This document shows positions 55,544-64,000 of a stretch of 64,000 bases of DNA, one piece after another. Positions within the stretch are counted from its first letter, which is position 1. Each line of letters begins with the position of its first letter. The position numbers and the translations under genes were made by a program. The notes under the pieces were generated by a model. That model was not told the origin of the DNA. It searched no databases and saw only the letters and a list, made by a program, of their open reading frames with translations. The DNA is from [Pseudopropionibacterium] massiliense (GTDB lineage Bacteria > Actinomycetota > Actinomycetes > Propionibacteriales > Propionibacteriaceae): positions 903,802 to 967,801 of the forward strand of contig NZ_LR027842.1 of the NCBI RefSeq assembly GCF_900607225.1. The letters are read 5' to 3'.

Positions 55544-56611
55544 GTGAAGTTGTTCCGCACAGGTTTGGTTGGCCTTCTCGTCGCAGCCAGCGTCATCTTC
55601 GTCCCCACGGCATCCGCCGATCCGGACGCCGTCGCCGCCGCGAAGGAGAAATTGGATCGCATCCATGAGGAGTCCGCGAACCTGGACGCCCAGCTCATAG
55701 AGGCGATCACCCGCGCCGAGGAGTCGGAGAGCAAGCTCGAGACCCTCAAGCAGGACCTGTCCGCGCAGGAATCGAAGGTTTCCCAGCTGGGCACCAACCT
55801 CGGTGACCTGGCGATGATGCAGCTCAACGGTGGCGGCCTGGGTGGCGGCGTGGACATCGCCGGCCAGCTTCTCGTCAGCGATGACGACAGCACGTTCCTG
55901 TCAGGGCTGGCCACGATCCAGAACGAAACCGACCGAAGCGTGGCGGATCTGCAGACCCTCCAGGTGGAGCAGGGCCGGTTGGACACGCTCCGTAGCCAGC
56001 AGGAGACCATCACCGAGTCGCTCGACGCGGATCGGGCGGCCAAGGAGAAGCTCGCCAAGGAGTACGAGGCCAAGGAGGCGGAGGCCCAGAAGGTCTACGA
56101 CCGGTTGAGCGCCGAGGAGCAGGAGCGTCTGAAGAAGCTGGAGGAGGAGGCCGAGCGCGAGCGGGCGGCCCGCGAGAACGCCAGCCCCAGCCCCAGCTCT
56201 TCTCCTTCCACCGGTGCCGGCGACAAGTCCGATCCTCCCCCCGCGTCCTCGGGCGGCGGGTCCGGGCGCGCCCAGCAGGCCGTCAGCTATGCGATGGCCC
56301 AGCGCGGCAAGGGATACGTCATGGGCACGGCGGGTCCCTCGACCTTCGACTGTTCCGGGCTCATGCTCGCCGCGTACAAGCAGGTCGGCATCTCCCTGCC
56401 CCGCACATCCCAGGCCCAGATCTCGGCGGGCAGTGCTGTTTCCAAGGGGGATCTGCAGCCCGGTGACCTCGTCTTCTACTACAGCGGCATCACCCACGTC
56501 GGCATGTACATCGGCGATGGCCAGATCGTGCACGCCGCCAATCCGCGCAGTGGCGTGGTGACCGCTTCAGTGAACTCCATGCCTTTCGCAGGAGCGCGAC
56601 GCGTCGCCTGA
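55544..56611 (+). CDS. Secreted NlpC/P60 peptidoglycan hydrolase (RipA-like)
   Basis: A 355-aa exported hydrolase. The signal peptide is about 1-25 (LVGLLVAASVIFVPTASA). A coiled coil spans about 28-210 with a Gly-rich break near 95, then a Ser/Pro linker leads to an NlpC/P60 domain with catalytic C270 (FDCSGL), H318 (THVGMYIG) and the third polar residue near HAANP. The coiled-coil N-terminus can autoinhibit in RipA relatives. GTG start 55544. A role in cell separation is likely. Confidence 0.92.
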   Translation: MKLFRTGLVGLLVAASVIFVPTASADPDAVAAAKEKLDRIHEESANLDAQLIEAITRAEESESKLETLKQDLSAQESKVSQLGTNLGDLAMMQLNGGGLGGGVDIAGQLLVSDDDSTFLSGLATIQNETDRSVADLQTLQVEQGRLDTLRSQQETITESLDADRAAKEKLAKEYEAKEAEAQKVYDRLSAEEQERLKKLEEEAERERAARENASPSPSSSPSTGAGDKSDPPPASSGGGSGRAQQAVSYAMAQRGKGYVMGTAGPSTFDCSGLMLAAYKQVGISLPRTSQAQISAGSAVSKGDLQPGDLVFYYSGITHVGMYIGDGQIVHAANPRSGVVTASVNSMPFAGARRVA

Positions 56612-56620
56612 GACCGCCCC

Positions 56621-57370
56621 ATGTGGTACAGATTCTTCAAATTTTTCATCTTTCGCCCGCTGGTCCGGTTCGGGTTCCGTGCTCGAATTCATGGCGCCGA
56701 GAACGTTCCCACGAGTGGGGGGGCGATCTTGGTGAGCAATCACATCGCGACGATGGATCCCGTGATCATCCCCGCCATGTTGCCCAGGAAGGTCACCTTC
56801 CCCGCGAAGGCAGAGCTGTTCGACGGGAGCAAGAACCTCGGCCGCGCCATCGTGGCCTGGTTCCTGAAGGCCATCGGGATGGTTCCCATGGACCGCGGCG
56901 GTGGTCGGGCCTCGGCCGCCTCACTGAAAGCAATCTTCGATGTGCTCGACGCGGGCAAGGTGATCGGCATCTTCCCCGAGGGAACCCGGTCACCGGACGG
57001 CAGGCTCTACAAGGGCAAGACCGGGATGGCGCGCATGGTGCTGGCATCCGGTGCCCCGGTGCTTCCGGTCGGCCTGATCGGTACCCAGACCGTCAGGGGC
57101 TTCCTCGGCATCCCATGGGTGCGGCGTCCCATCGTCGTGGTCGGTGAACCACTGGACTTCTCCGACCTGAAGGGGCGTGAATCCGAGACCCGCACCCTGC
57201 GCTGGGTCACGGAGGAGGTGCTGGCCGCCATTCAACGCCTCACCGGGCAGGAATACGCCGACGTCTACGCCACGCGCGTCAAGTACGGCGATCTCAAGGA
57301 CAAGGGTTCCGACGAGTTCCTTCGGCCCCGTCCCGGCGGCGGACCCAAGCCGGTGGCGAGCGAAGGGTGA
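56621..57370 (+). CDS. plsC: 1-acyl-sn-glycerol-3-phosphate acyltransferase
   Basis: A 249-aa membrane-associated acyltransferase that makes phosphatidic acid. Block I is 'VSNHIATMDPVII' (NHxxxxD), block III 'FPEGTRSPDGRLYKGKTG' and block IV 'PVLPVGLIGT'. The ATG lies 9 bp after the NlpC gene. It is coupled by a GTGA overlap to the MacS-like kinase, so envelope lipid synthesis and signalling are in one unit. Confidence 0.94.
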   Translation: MWYRFFKFFIFRPLVRFGFRARIHGAENVPTSGGAILVSNHIATMDPVIIPAMLPRKVTFPAKAELFDGSKNLGRAIVAWFLKAIGMVPMDRGGGRASAASLKAIFDVLDAGKVIGIFPEGTRSPDGRLYKGKTGMARMVLASGAPVLPVGLIGTQTVRGFLGIPWVRRPIVVVGEPLDFSDLKGRESETRTLRWVTEEVLAAIQRLTGQEYADVYATRVKYGDLKDKGSDEFLRPRPGGGPKPVASEG

Positions 57371-58560
57371 TTCCCGGAACCCCCCCGACATCGGCGCGCC
57401 TGGGGTGGGTCCAGGCCGCTTCCTCCTGGTTCCGCAAGGACTACGACGTGCTGGGGCGGGTCTTCGTCGTCACCGCCACCGTACGTGTGGTGCTGGCGAT
57501 TCACACGGTGGTCGTCTCCCTCTGGCTCGTCTACCCGACGGCGAGGAGCCGGATCGGTCTGCTGATCTCCATGGCCGCCGTGCTGGGGTGGACGTTTTTC
57601 GTGACCTTCCTGCTGCGGCGCCCCACCGACCGAAACCTGTGGGTGCACCTGGCCGACGGGGCCGTGACGTGTTCCCTGATCTTCGCCACCCCGCTGGTGA
57701 CGAGCCAGCCGTATGGGCAGACCTCCCTTGCGGGGTACTGGATGGCGGGATGCTGCCTGTACGCGGCGGTGCTGCGGGGAACCGCCGCCGGGATCACCGC
57801 CACCCTGGCCACGGCGATGTCCCTGCTGATGATTCCGCCGCGGGTCACGGTCTCGCGGATAGACGTGGTGCTCGCCATCCTGCTGATGAGCATCTGCGTC
57901 GGGGTACTCATCACACAGTTCAAACACACCATCACGGAACAGGAGCGTGCTCGGATCCGTTCCGTGGCGCTGGGGGAGCGGGAACGCCTGGCGCGGATCG
58001 TGCACGACGGGGCCCTGCAGGTGCTGGCCCTCGTCGAACGCGAAGGGCCCGAGCTGGGGCCGCGTGGGCTCCGACTGGCGGAACTGGCACACGAATCCGA
58101 GACCCAGCTGCGCAACCTCATCCGTGACAAGGAGATCCTCAACGAGAACGCCACTCGGCAGGTGGATCTGGCCGCTGCCCTCGACCGGTTCCAGAGCACC
58201 AAGGTGGTCGTCTCCACCATGGCCGGGCAAGTACTTGTTCCCAGGCTCATCGCGGAGGAGGTGGAGGCCGCACTCGTCGAGGCGTTGAAGAACGTTGACA
58301 AACATGCGGGACCGAGCGCGAAGGCCTGGGTGCTGCTGGATCAGGAGGATGATGCCGAAGTAATTCTGTGGGTGCGCGACAATGGAGTCGGAATGGATCT
58401 TTCCGAGGTGGCATCCGCCGGCGAACGGGGGAGACTCGGGATCAGGGATTCGATCGTGGGCAGGATGGCGGCGCTCGGCGGAACCGCCGTGGTCAAGTCC
58501 ACGCCGGGAGAAGGCACCGAATGGGAACTGAGATTTCCGGTGAAGGTGGGAGAGGTGTGA
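57367..58560 (+). CDS. MacS-family sensor histidine kinase
   Basis: A 397-aa kinase with about six transmembrane helices in residues 25-190, then a short coiled coil. The dimerisation helix has H213 in LARIVHDGALQVLALVE, and the HATPase_c domain has N box 'VEALKNVDKHAG' and G box 'VRDNGVGMDLSEV'. GTG start overlaps plsC. Homologues (MacS) with partner MacR occur in Streptomyces. The order plsC-kinase-regulator-DAHP synthase looks conserved. The signal is unknown. Confidence 0.88.
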   Translation: MIPGTPPTSARLGWVQAASSWFRKDYDVLGRVFVVTATVRVVLAIHTVVVSLWLVYPTARSRIGLLISMAAVLGWTFFVTFLLRRPTDRNLWVHLADGAVTCSLIFATPLVTSQPYGQTSLAGYWMAGCCLYAAVLRGTAAGITATLATAMSLLMIPPRVTVSRIDVVLAILLMSICVGVLITQFKHTITEQERARIRSVALGERERLARIVHDGALQVLALVEREGPELGPRGLRLAELAHESETQLRNLIRDKEILNENATRQVDLAAALDRFQSTKVVVSTMAGQVLVPRLIAEEVEAALVEALKNVDKHAGPSAKAWVLLDQEDDAEVILWVRDNGVGMDLSEVASAGERGRLGIRDSIVGRMAALGGTAVVKSTPGEGTEWELRFPVKVGEV

Positions 58561-59225
58561 ATGACATCAGTCGGAACCGCGTGATGTTGGTCGATGACCA
58601 CCCCATGTGGATCGAGGCGTTGGGTGAGGACCTCGCGGAGGAGGGCTTCGAGATCGTCGCGGTTGCCAAGAACGGGACGGAGTGCCTGCAGCGGGCGCGC
58701 GCCACTCGCCCTGACGTGGTGGTGATGGATCTGCAGATTCCTGCTCCGGACGGGGCCACCTGCACCGAATTGTTGGTGCAGGAATTCCCGGACATCCAGG
58801 TGCTGGTGATGTCGGCCAGCGGGGAACGCGAGGATGTGCTGCGCGCCATGAAGTCCGGTGCCCGGGGGTATCTGGTGAAATCGGCCTCCAAGGCCGAGCT
58901 GATCGAGGGGGTGCGTCGCACCGCGGCGGGGGATGCCGTGTTCACCCCCGGCCTGGCCGGACTGGTGCTGGGAGAGTTCCGTCGCATGGTCAATGTCGCC
59001 CACAGCCACGACGATGACGGCCCGGTGTTGACCACCCGTGAGGTGGAGGTGTTGCGTCAGGTGGCGAAGGGCCTGGCATACCGGGAGATCGCGGAGGCAT
59101 TGTTCGTCTCCCATCGCACGGTCCAGAACCATGTGCAGAACGTGCTGCGCAAACTTCAGCTCCACAACCGTGTGGAGCTGACCCTTTACGCCATCGACCA
59201 GGGATTGCACGATCCGAACGAGTGA
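58557..59225 (+). CDS. MacR-type NarL/LuxR response regulator
   Basis: A 222-aa regulator. The receiver domain has D13/D14 and phospho-acceptor D58 in VVVMDLQIPAPDG. The LuxR helix-turn-helix near 158-210 is 'LTTREVEVLRQVAKGLAYRE ... HRTVQNHVQNVLRKLQL'. The start GTG 58557 overlaps the kinase stop. The long upstream frame from 58368 is inside the kinase gene and is rejected. It pairs with the kinase. Confidence 0.93.
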   Translation: MNDISRNRVMLVDDHPMWIEALGEDLAEEGFEIVAVAKNGTECLQRARATRPDVVVMDLQIPAPDGATCTELLVQEFPDIQVLVMSASGEREDVLRAMKSGARGYLVKSASKAELIEGVRRTAAGDAVFTPGLAGLVLGEFRRMVNVAHSHDDDGPVLTTREVEVLRQVAKGLAYREIAEALFVSHRTVQNHVQNVLRKLQLHNRVELTLYAIDQGLHDPNE

Positions 59226-59240
59226 CGTGGAGAGGTGGAG

Positions 59241-59246
59241 TAGTCT
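59241..59246 (+). promoter_or_regulatory. -10 box of the DAHP synthase gene, leaderless type
   Basis: TAGTCT followed by 7 nt and the ATG at 59254. Confidence 0.55.
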
Positions 59247-59253
59247 TCCCGCC

Positions 59254-60639
59254 ATGTCGTCGATCATGTCCCGGGCCGAGTTGAGATCCCTGCCGATGCT
59301 CCAGCAGCCCAACTATCCGGACGAGGTCGCACTGGACCGCGTGATCGACGCCGTGGAGAAGCTGCCGCCGTTGGTGTTCGCAGGGGAGTGCGACGATCTT
59401 CGCGCCAAGCTCGCGGAGGTTGCGGAAGGCCGTGCGTTCCTGTTGCAGGGCGGGGACTGCGCCGAGTCCTTCGACGCGGTCACGGCGCAGCACATCAAGG
59501 ACAAACTGTTGGTGCAGCTGTCGATGGCCGTCGTGATGACCTACGCCGCCCAGGTTCCGGTGGTGAAGGTCGGGAGGATCGCCGGGCAGTACGCCAAGCC
59601 TCGCAGCAAGCCGACCGAAACCAGGGACGAGATCACCCTGCCCAGCTACCGGGGCGACGCCATCAATGGTTTCGATTTCACCGCGCAGGACCGGGTCCAC
59701 GATCCCGAACGTCTGATTCGTGTCTACAACGCGTCCGCGGCCACCCTCAACCTGGTGCGCGCGTTCGTGAAGGGGGGATTCGCGGATCTGCGCGGGGTAC
59801 ACACCTGGAACCGTGATTTCGTCGGCAACCCCGAGGTGGAAGCGGCATACGAGGAGTTAGCGGCCGAGATCGACCAGGCACTGACCTTCATGGTCGCCTG
59901 CGGGGTGGAGGACCGAGCGCTGTCCACCATCGACTTCTACGCCTCGCACGAGGCGTTGCTGCTGGAGTACGAACGGGCCATGACCCGCGTCGACTCCCGC
60001 TCGCAGCAGCTCTACGGCTGTTCCGGACACATGCTGTGGATCGGGGAACGTACCCGGCAGCTCGACGGCGCCCACGTGGAGCTGCTGAGACGGGTCCGGA
60101 ACCCGCTGGGGATCAAGCTGGGCCCCACCACCACACCCCGGCAGGCCATCGAGTTGGCCGATCGTCTTGATCCCGACCGGGAACCGGGACGCATCACCTT
60201 CATCACGCGGATGGGAGCGGACAAGGTGCGCGAGATACTCCCGCGGGTGATCGCAGGGGTGGAGGAGACCGGACGCAAGGTCGCTTGGGTGTGCGATCCG
60301 ATGCACGGCAACACCTTCGAGGCGGCCAATGGTTACAAGACCCGTTCCTTTGACGATGTGGTGGAGGAGGTCCGTGGCTTCTTCGACGTCCACGACTCCC
60401 TCGGTACGTGGCCGGGGGGACTCCACGTCGAACTGACCGGCGACGACGTCACCGAGTGCGTCGGTGGCGCCCTGAAACTGGAGGAGTCGGATCTGGCCAA
60501 CCGTTACGAGACGGTGTGCGATCCCAGGCTGAACCGCAACCAGAGCCTGGAGCTGGCCTTCACCGTCGCCACCAGGCTCCGTGAAGGGCGTCGGCATCGA
60601 GCCAGCCCGTTGCAGAACTTCCGGGCCCGGGAACTGTGA
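59254..60639 (+). CDS. aroG: 3-deoxy-7-phosphoheptulonate synthase, class II
   Basis: First step of the shikimate pathway, 461 aa, class II (plant-like) as in actinobacteria. Motifs are 'FLLQGGDCAESFD', 'VPVVKVGRIAGQYAKPRSKP', 'IKLGPTTTPRQAIEL', 'WVCDPMHGNTFEAANG' and 'HVELTGDDVTECVGGA' (metal and substrate residues). ATG 59254 (or 59266) with a leaderless-type box. Downstream flux supplies chorismate for trpD. It is convergent with the first unknown gene. Confidence 0.95.
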   Translation: MSSIMSRAELRSLPMLQQPNYPDEVALDRVIDAVEKLPPLVFAGECDDLRAKLAEVAEGRAFLLQGGDCAESFDAVTAQHIKDKLLVQLSMAVVMTYAAQVPVVKVGRIAGQYAKPRSKPTETRDEITLPSYRGDAINGFDFTAQDRVHDPERLIRVYNASAATLNLVRAFVKGGFADLRGVHTWNRDFVGNPEVEAAYEELAAEIDQALTFMVACGVEDRALSTIDFYASHEALLLEYERAMTRVDSRSQQLYGCSGHMLWIGERTRQLDGAHVELLRRVRNPLGIKLGPTTTPRQAIELADRLDPDREPGRITFITRMGADKVREILPRVIAGVEETGRKVAWVCDPMHGNTFEAANGYKTRSFDDVVEEVRGFFDVHDSLGTWPGGLHVELTGDDVTECVGGALKLEESDLANRYETVCDPRLNRNQSLELAFTVATRLREGRRHRASPLQNFRAREL

Positions 60640-60658
60640 CGGCTCCGCGCGGCCTCCC

Positions 60659-61855
60659 TCATCCTCCCACCGGTGGGGCGTCGACCTCCGGAACCGGTCT
60701 GGGCCATACGCCGAGCTCGCGCCAGACGAAATCCGGTATCCGGGCGAAGAAACCGTGGAGCAGGAACAACATCATCTCCACCCGCTCCAGCGGCCACTCG
60801 CGGTCACGGGCGGTGATCACCCCGTTCTGGTCGATACTGAAAGACGCCTCCGGGAAGCCCAGGAAGAACTCGAGCTGCCTCGGGTTGAACACGTCGGAGG
60901 CGAACCGGGGGCTCCGGCAGTACACCGTGAAGCGTTCGTTGAATTCGATGGACTCGAACCTCTGAACGTCACCGCTCCCGGCCATGTTCACCGAGATGGG
61001 GATGAAGCTGAAATCGACCCAGAAACCGCAGAAGTGCTCGATGTGGTTCTGAACGTTGACGGTTTTCCCGTTGTACACCGCGGTCTGCCACTGGTGGGTG
61101 ACCCGGATGAAGGAGATGGGGCCCCTGAGGCAGCGCACGATGTTGAACACCTGGCCGCCCCGGGTGCTCAGGGGAAGCATGTCCAACAGCGAGTCATCGC
61201 GGTCCACGAACTCCCAGTCGGGGTGATTCGCGAAGGAGACGTAGGGCAGCGGCGGTTCCCACTCGTGATTGATGGCGGGGGAGCCGGTGATGGCCGCGTG
61301 AGCCGTGGTCAGCCATTCCACGGCCAGCTGGAGCGTTTCCACGTCCCGGTTGACGTCGAGGAGCACGAGCTGGTCGTGATCGATGGTCAGACGGTTGTAT
61401 CCGAGGGACGGAATCAGCGGAGCGAGGACGCCGGCCACGGCGCGCCCGTGGGCTTCGTCCTGGAAAACCGCTTTGACGGGACCCCAGACGTCCATGATCA
61501 GGCCTTGAACCCCGGGGATCGGGGCTGATTCGTGGAAGAGATGGAAGGGCGGCATCGAGTGCGGCAGCTGCATGCAGACGACCTGCTGCTCCCAGTCCCA
61601 GAAATCGCTGCGGTACCGGAAGGCCTGGAAGGGGATTCCGGACCGGGATCTTCCCATTACCTGCTGCTTCACCTTCCGGTTCATCCCGATGCCGAACGGC
61701 GGCAGGTTCAACCCTGTCGTGATGCGCAGGTCGGGTTTGTCGTTCCAGAACCAGCCGCGCTGCTCGATGGAGGAGCGGCGAACGTACTGGGCGATCAGGA
61801 AGACGGATGCGATGATGGCGCCGATGACCAGACAGAGAAGAAAGAACAACGCCAC
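60659..61855 (-). CDS. Membrane-anchored DUF3137-like protein, paralogue 1
   Basis: About 398 aa: one N-terminal transmembrane helix (ALFFLLCLVIGAIIASVFLI), then a soluble domain with 'GLNLPPFGIGMNRKVKQQ', 'LTIDHDQLVLLDVN', 'NHPDWEFVDRDDSLLDMLPL' and a C-terminal segment 'FESIEFNERFTVYCRSPRFA', which resembles DUF3137. It ends with 'PDFVWRELGVWPRPVPEV'. GTG 61855 is the likely start. It is tandem with a clear paralogue 117 bp upstream. Function is unknown. Confidence 0.72.
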   Translation of the reverse strand: MALFFLLCLVIGAIIASVFLIAQYVRRSSIEQRGWFWNDKPDLRITTGLNLPPFGIGMNRKVKQQVMGRSRSGIPFQAFRYRSDFWDWEQQVVCMQLPHSMPPFHLFHESAPIPGVQGLIMDVWGPVKAVFQDEAHGRAVAGVLAPLIPSLGYNRLTIDHDQLVLLDVNRDVETLQLAVEWLTTAHAAITGSPAINHEWEPPLPYVSFANHPDWEFVDRDDSLLDMLPLSTRGGQVFNIVRCLRGPISFIRVTHQWQTAVYNGKTVNVQNHIEHFCGFWVDFSFIPISVNMAGSGDVQRFESIEFNERFTVYCRSPRFASDVFNPRQLEFFLGFPEASFSIDQNGVITARDREWPLERVEMMLFLLHGFFARIPDFVWRELGVWPRPVPEVDAPPVGG

Positions 61856-61971
61856 CCCTTCAGTGTGGCAGGATGCGGTGTCAGCAGTCCGGTGGAACCG
61901 TCCCCGCCGCCCACCGGGAATCATTGTTCACCATGCCGTCGTTGGGAGGAGTGGTCTCTCCACAGGAACCC

Positions 61972-63150
61972 TCAGCGGTTCTGTTTCGGAACCGGCCGGG
62001 GCCAGGCTCCCAGCTCCTTCCACACGAAATCCGGGACCTGCCCGAAGAACTCCTGGAAGAAGTTGAGCGTCATTTCGATCTGTTCTGGTAGCCATTCGCT
62101 CTCGGCGACCTGAATGGTGCCTCCCTGGGTGATCGCGAAACCCTCCGGGGAGGCTCTCAGAAGGTGCTCGAGTTGACGCTGGTGGAACACGTCCGAGGCG
62201 AACCGTGGATTCGGGCAGCGCACCTTGAAACGCTCGTTGAACTCGGTGGACTCGAATTTCTGGGGCTTGCCGCGGCCCATGTTCACCGATACGGGGATGA
62301 ACTTGAAGTTGATTCCGAAGCTGCAGAAATGTTCGGTGTGCTCCTTGGTGCTGTTCCACTCGTTCCTCGCGCCTCGCGTCTTCCAGTTGTGCGTGGCCCG
62401 GATGAAGGAGATGTTATTCCCGACGGATTGCACAATGTTGACCACTTCATGGTCGTAACCGCTCGGCTCGAGAGGTAGGCGACTCAGCAGGGAGTCGTCG
62501 CGGTCCACGTACTCCCAGTCGGGGTGGTTCGTGAAGGAAACGTACAGGGGAGAGCCCTCCCCCACGTGCTCCGTCGCGGGGGAGGAGACGATCGCCTTTC
62601 GGATCCGGGCCAGGAGCTCCACCGCCGCTTCCAGCGACTTCAGATCGTTCCTGACGTTGAACATCACCAGCTGATCGTGGTCAATCGTGAGCTGTCGGGG
62701 GCCGAGCTCGGGGAGGAAGGGCGCGAGGGCCGCGGACACCACCCGACCGTAGTTCTCCTCCGGGAAGATCATCGTGTGCGTGTCGACGGACAGTGACAGG
62801 CCCCCGACCGCAGGTATCGGAGTCTTCGCGGTGAACAGGTAGAAGGGCGGCATCGGGTGGGGAAGGGACATACACATGACGTGCCGTCGGTCGCTCCAGG
62901 ACTCGCTGCTGTACCGGAATGCCTGAAAGGGTGTTCCTTCGTGGGACCTGCCCACCACTTGGTCCTTGACACCTCTGTTCAGCCCGAGGCCAAAAGGTGG
63001 ATGGTTCAAACCGATCGTGATCCGCAGGTCGGGATGCTTCGCCCATTCCCAGCCGAGACGTTTCAAGGTGAGGTGACGCAGAACCCAGCGTGTCATGACG
63101 AAACCCGGGACACCCACGACCAACACCAGAAACAGAATCTGCAATTCCAT
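61972..63150 (-). CDS. Membrane-anchored DUF3137-like protein, paralogue 2
   Basis: A 392-aa paralogue of the next gene with the same plan: N-terminal helix (ILFLVLVVGVPGFVMTRWVL), 'GLNHPPFGLGLNRGVKDQ', 'LTIDHDQLVMFNVRND', 'NHPDWEYVDRDDSLLSRLPL', 'FESTEFNERFKVRCPNPRFA' and 'PDFVWKELGAWPRPVPKQ'. The pair arose by duplication. ATG 63150 gives the anchor helix directly. Function is unknown. Confidence 0.72.
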   Translation of the reverse strand: MELQILFLVLVVGVPGFVMTRWVLRHLTLKRLGWEWAKHPDLRITIGLNHPPFGLGLNRGVKDQVVGRSHEGTPFQAFRYSSESWSDRRHVMCMSLPHPMPPFYLFTAKTPIPAVGGLSLSVDTHTMIFPEENYGRVVSAALAPFLPELGPRQLTIDHDQLVMFNVRNDLKSLEAAVELLARIRKAIVSSPATEHVGEGSPLYVSFTNHPDWEYVDRDDSLLSRLPLEPSGYDHEVVNIVQSVGNNISFIRATHNWKTRGARNEWNSTKEHTEHFCSFGINFKFIPVSVNMGRGKPQKFESTEFNERFKVRCPNPRFASDVFHQRQLEHLLRASPEGFAITQGGTIQVAESEWLPEQIEMTLNFFQEFFGQVPDFVWKELGAWPRPVPKQNR

Positions 63151-63177
63151 GGATGAGAGTCTGGCAGTAGAAGCGGT

Positions 63178-64000
63178 TCAGGTTCCACGACGGGCGCGTC
63201 GCGAGCGCAGTTCTTCCACGAGCGTATCCAGGAATGATGCGCTGCGCCTGGGCCATGCGGTGAGGAGGAGCGCCGCCACCACGAGGCCACCACCCACGAG
63301 TACCTGCCAGGTGAGTTCCTCCATGCCGGCCCAGATCGCGAACACCGCGGCCCACATCGGCTCCGAGCACATGATCACCGCTGACGTGGTGGCGGGCACG
63401 TAGCTCTGCGCCCAGCTCTGCAGGAACAGCGTGACGGCTCCGCAGAAGATACCCAGGTAGAGCACCGGCCACCACAGATCCCAGGTGGCGGGCAGCTGGT
63501 AGTCGGCGAAGGGCAGGAAGCAGAGCATCCCCACCGCCCCGGTCAGGGCCTGCATCAGGGTGAGTGACTGCACCGTCTCGGGTTCCACCCAGCGTCCCAG
63601 GAAGATGATGTGGAGGGCGAAGAGCACCGCCCCCAGCAGCGTGATGGCCGTGCCGAACCCGAACCCGGTATTCCCGCCGCCGCCGTTCCCGAGAGCCAGG
63701 ATGCCGATCCCGACCAGCGTCAGCGACACCGCGACCCAGGTGCGTCCCGGGGTGGGTTGTTTCATGATGAAAGGGGTGAGGATCGCGGTGAAGACCACGT
63801 AACTCGCCGTGACGAACCCGGAGAGCGACGGCGGGGTGTTCTCCAGTCCCACCATTTGAAGCACCAGACCTGTGTTGAAGATCAGGCCCAGGATGATTCC
63901 CCGCACACAGGTTTCGCGTTTCATCCTGAGATGGGGCAGGAAGACGGGCAGCAGGCACAGGGCGGTCAGGGTGAGTCGGGAGATCAGAAGGTGGGCGGGT
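63178..64000 (-). CDS. EamA/DMT-family transporter, 5' end outside window
   Basis: Integral membrane exporter with at least eight hydrophobic helices and two EamA repeats. The frame is open to the right edge: the ATG at 63924 is internal, because 25 more codons (reading AHLLISRLTLTALCLLPVFL and on) continue the family sequence beyond it. Visible markers are 'ASYVVFTAILTPFIMKQ' and 'MCSEPMWAAVFAIWAG'. The C-terminus is basic. The substrate is unknown. Confidence 0.88.
   Translation of the reverse strand, partial: PAHLLISRLTLTALCLLPVFLPHLRMKRETCVRGIILGLIFNTGLVLQMVGLENTPPSLSGFVTASYVVFTAILTPFIMKQPTPGRTWVAVSLTLVGIGILALGNGGGGNTGFGFGTAITLLGAVLFALHIIFLGRWVEPETVQSLTLMQALTGAVGMLCFLPFADYQLPATWDLWWPVLYLGIFCGAVTLFLQSWAQSYVPATTSAVIMCSEPMWAAVFAIWAGMEELTWQVLVGGGLVVAALLLTAWPRRSASFLDTLVEELRSRRARRGT

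Overview
The window is GC-rich DNA with dense gene packing, many GTG starts, frequent ATGA/GTGA stop-start overlaps and many TANNNT -10 boxes only 6-7 nt before a start codon (leaderless-type). Gene content is actinobacterial: perM next to purN-purH, folD-DUF3017-mdh, DUF3043, class II DAHP synthase beside plsC and a MacS/MacR-type pair, GuaB1, PspA-PspAA, glycerate kinase-ErpA. A Propionibacteriaceae-like host is my best guess. The species cannot be fixed from sequence alone. Most of the window is chromosomal core. No rRNA, tRNA, CRISPR array, prophage or insertion sequence was recognised.

Layout. 1-2.4 kb: TetR regulator (cut by the window edge) and a DrrA/DrrB-type ABC exporter. 2.4-6 kb: cysK, guaA and a VapBC pair whose toxin has lost its C-terminal catalytic region. 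6.3-10.3 kb: an ECF-type importer (fused double ATPase, EcfT, MptD-like S component) divergent from an AraC regulator. 10.4-14.4 kb: a PspC-centred envelope-stress locus with a PspC-histidine kinase/LuxR regulator pair, plus a GlsB-type protein. 14.4-22.6 kb: cardiolipin synthase-like enzyme, PcrA helicase, M23 peptidase, a membrane protein with two PknH-like sensor domains, PerM. 22.6-28.3 kb: a radical SAM/SPASM enzyme, purN, purH, folD, DUF3017, mdh. 28.3-32.9 kb: intergenic repeats, E2 and E3 of a 2-oxoacid dehydrogenase, two unknown proteins. 33-36 kb: a TetR-SDR-glycosyltransferase operon whose SDR gene is broken. 36-37.6 kb: pepA. 37.7-44.1 kb: an iron/siderophore-type transport operon behind a DtxR/IdeR-like box. 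44-50 kb: arginase, DUF3043, PspA/PspAA, glycerate kinase, ErpA, GuaB1. 50-64 kb: trpD, an orphan prepilin peptidase, a sunset-domain protein, cyclophilin, a DEDD/GIY-YIG nuclease, an NlpC/P60 hydrolase, plsC, MacS/MacR, DAHP synthase, two tandem paralogous membrane-anchored proteins and a DMT transporter cut by the right edge.

The most notable observation is that four consecutive genes of the iron-transport operon (37.8-43.3 kb) each carry exactly one apparent -1 frameshift in a short G or C run, and the SDR gene at 34.4-35.3 kb carries another plus an in-frame TGA. No other gene in the window looks frameshifted. This is either recent decay of two dispensable loci or locally clustered sequence error, and reads would settle it. 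Other points are the VapC deletion, a dispersed mirrored intergenic repeat family at 2.4 and 28.4 kb, and a radical SAM gene lying between perM and purN, which are neighbours in mycobacteria. I found no convincing wholly new multi-gene system.
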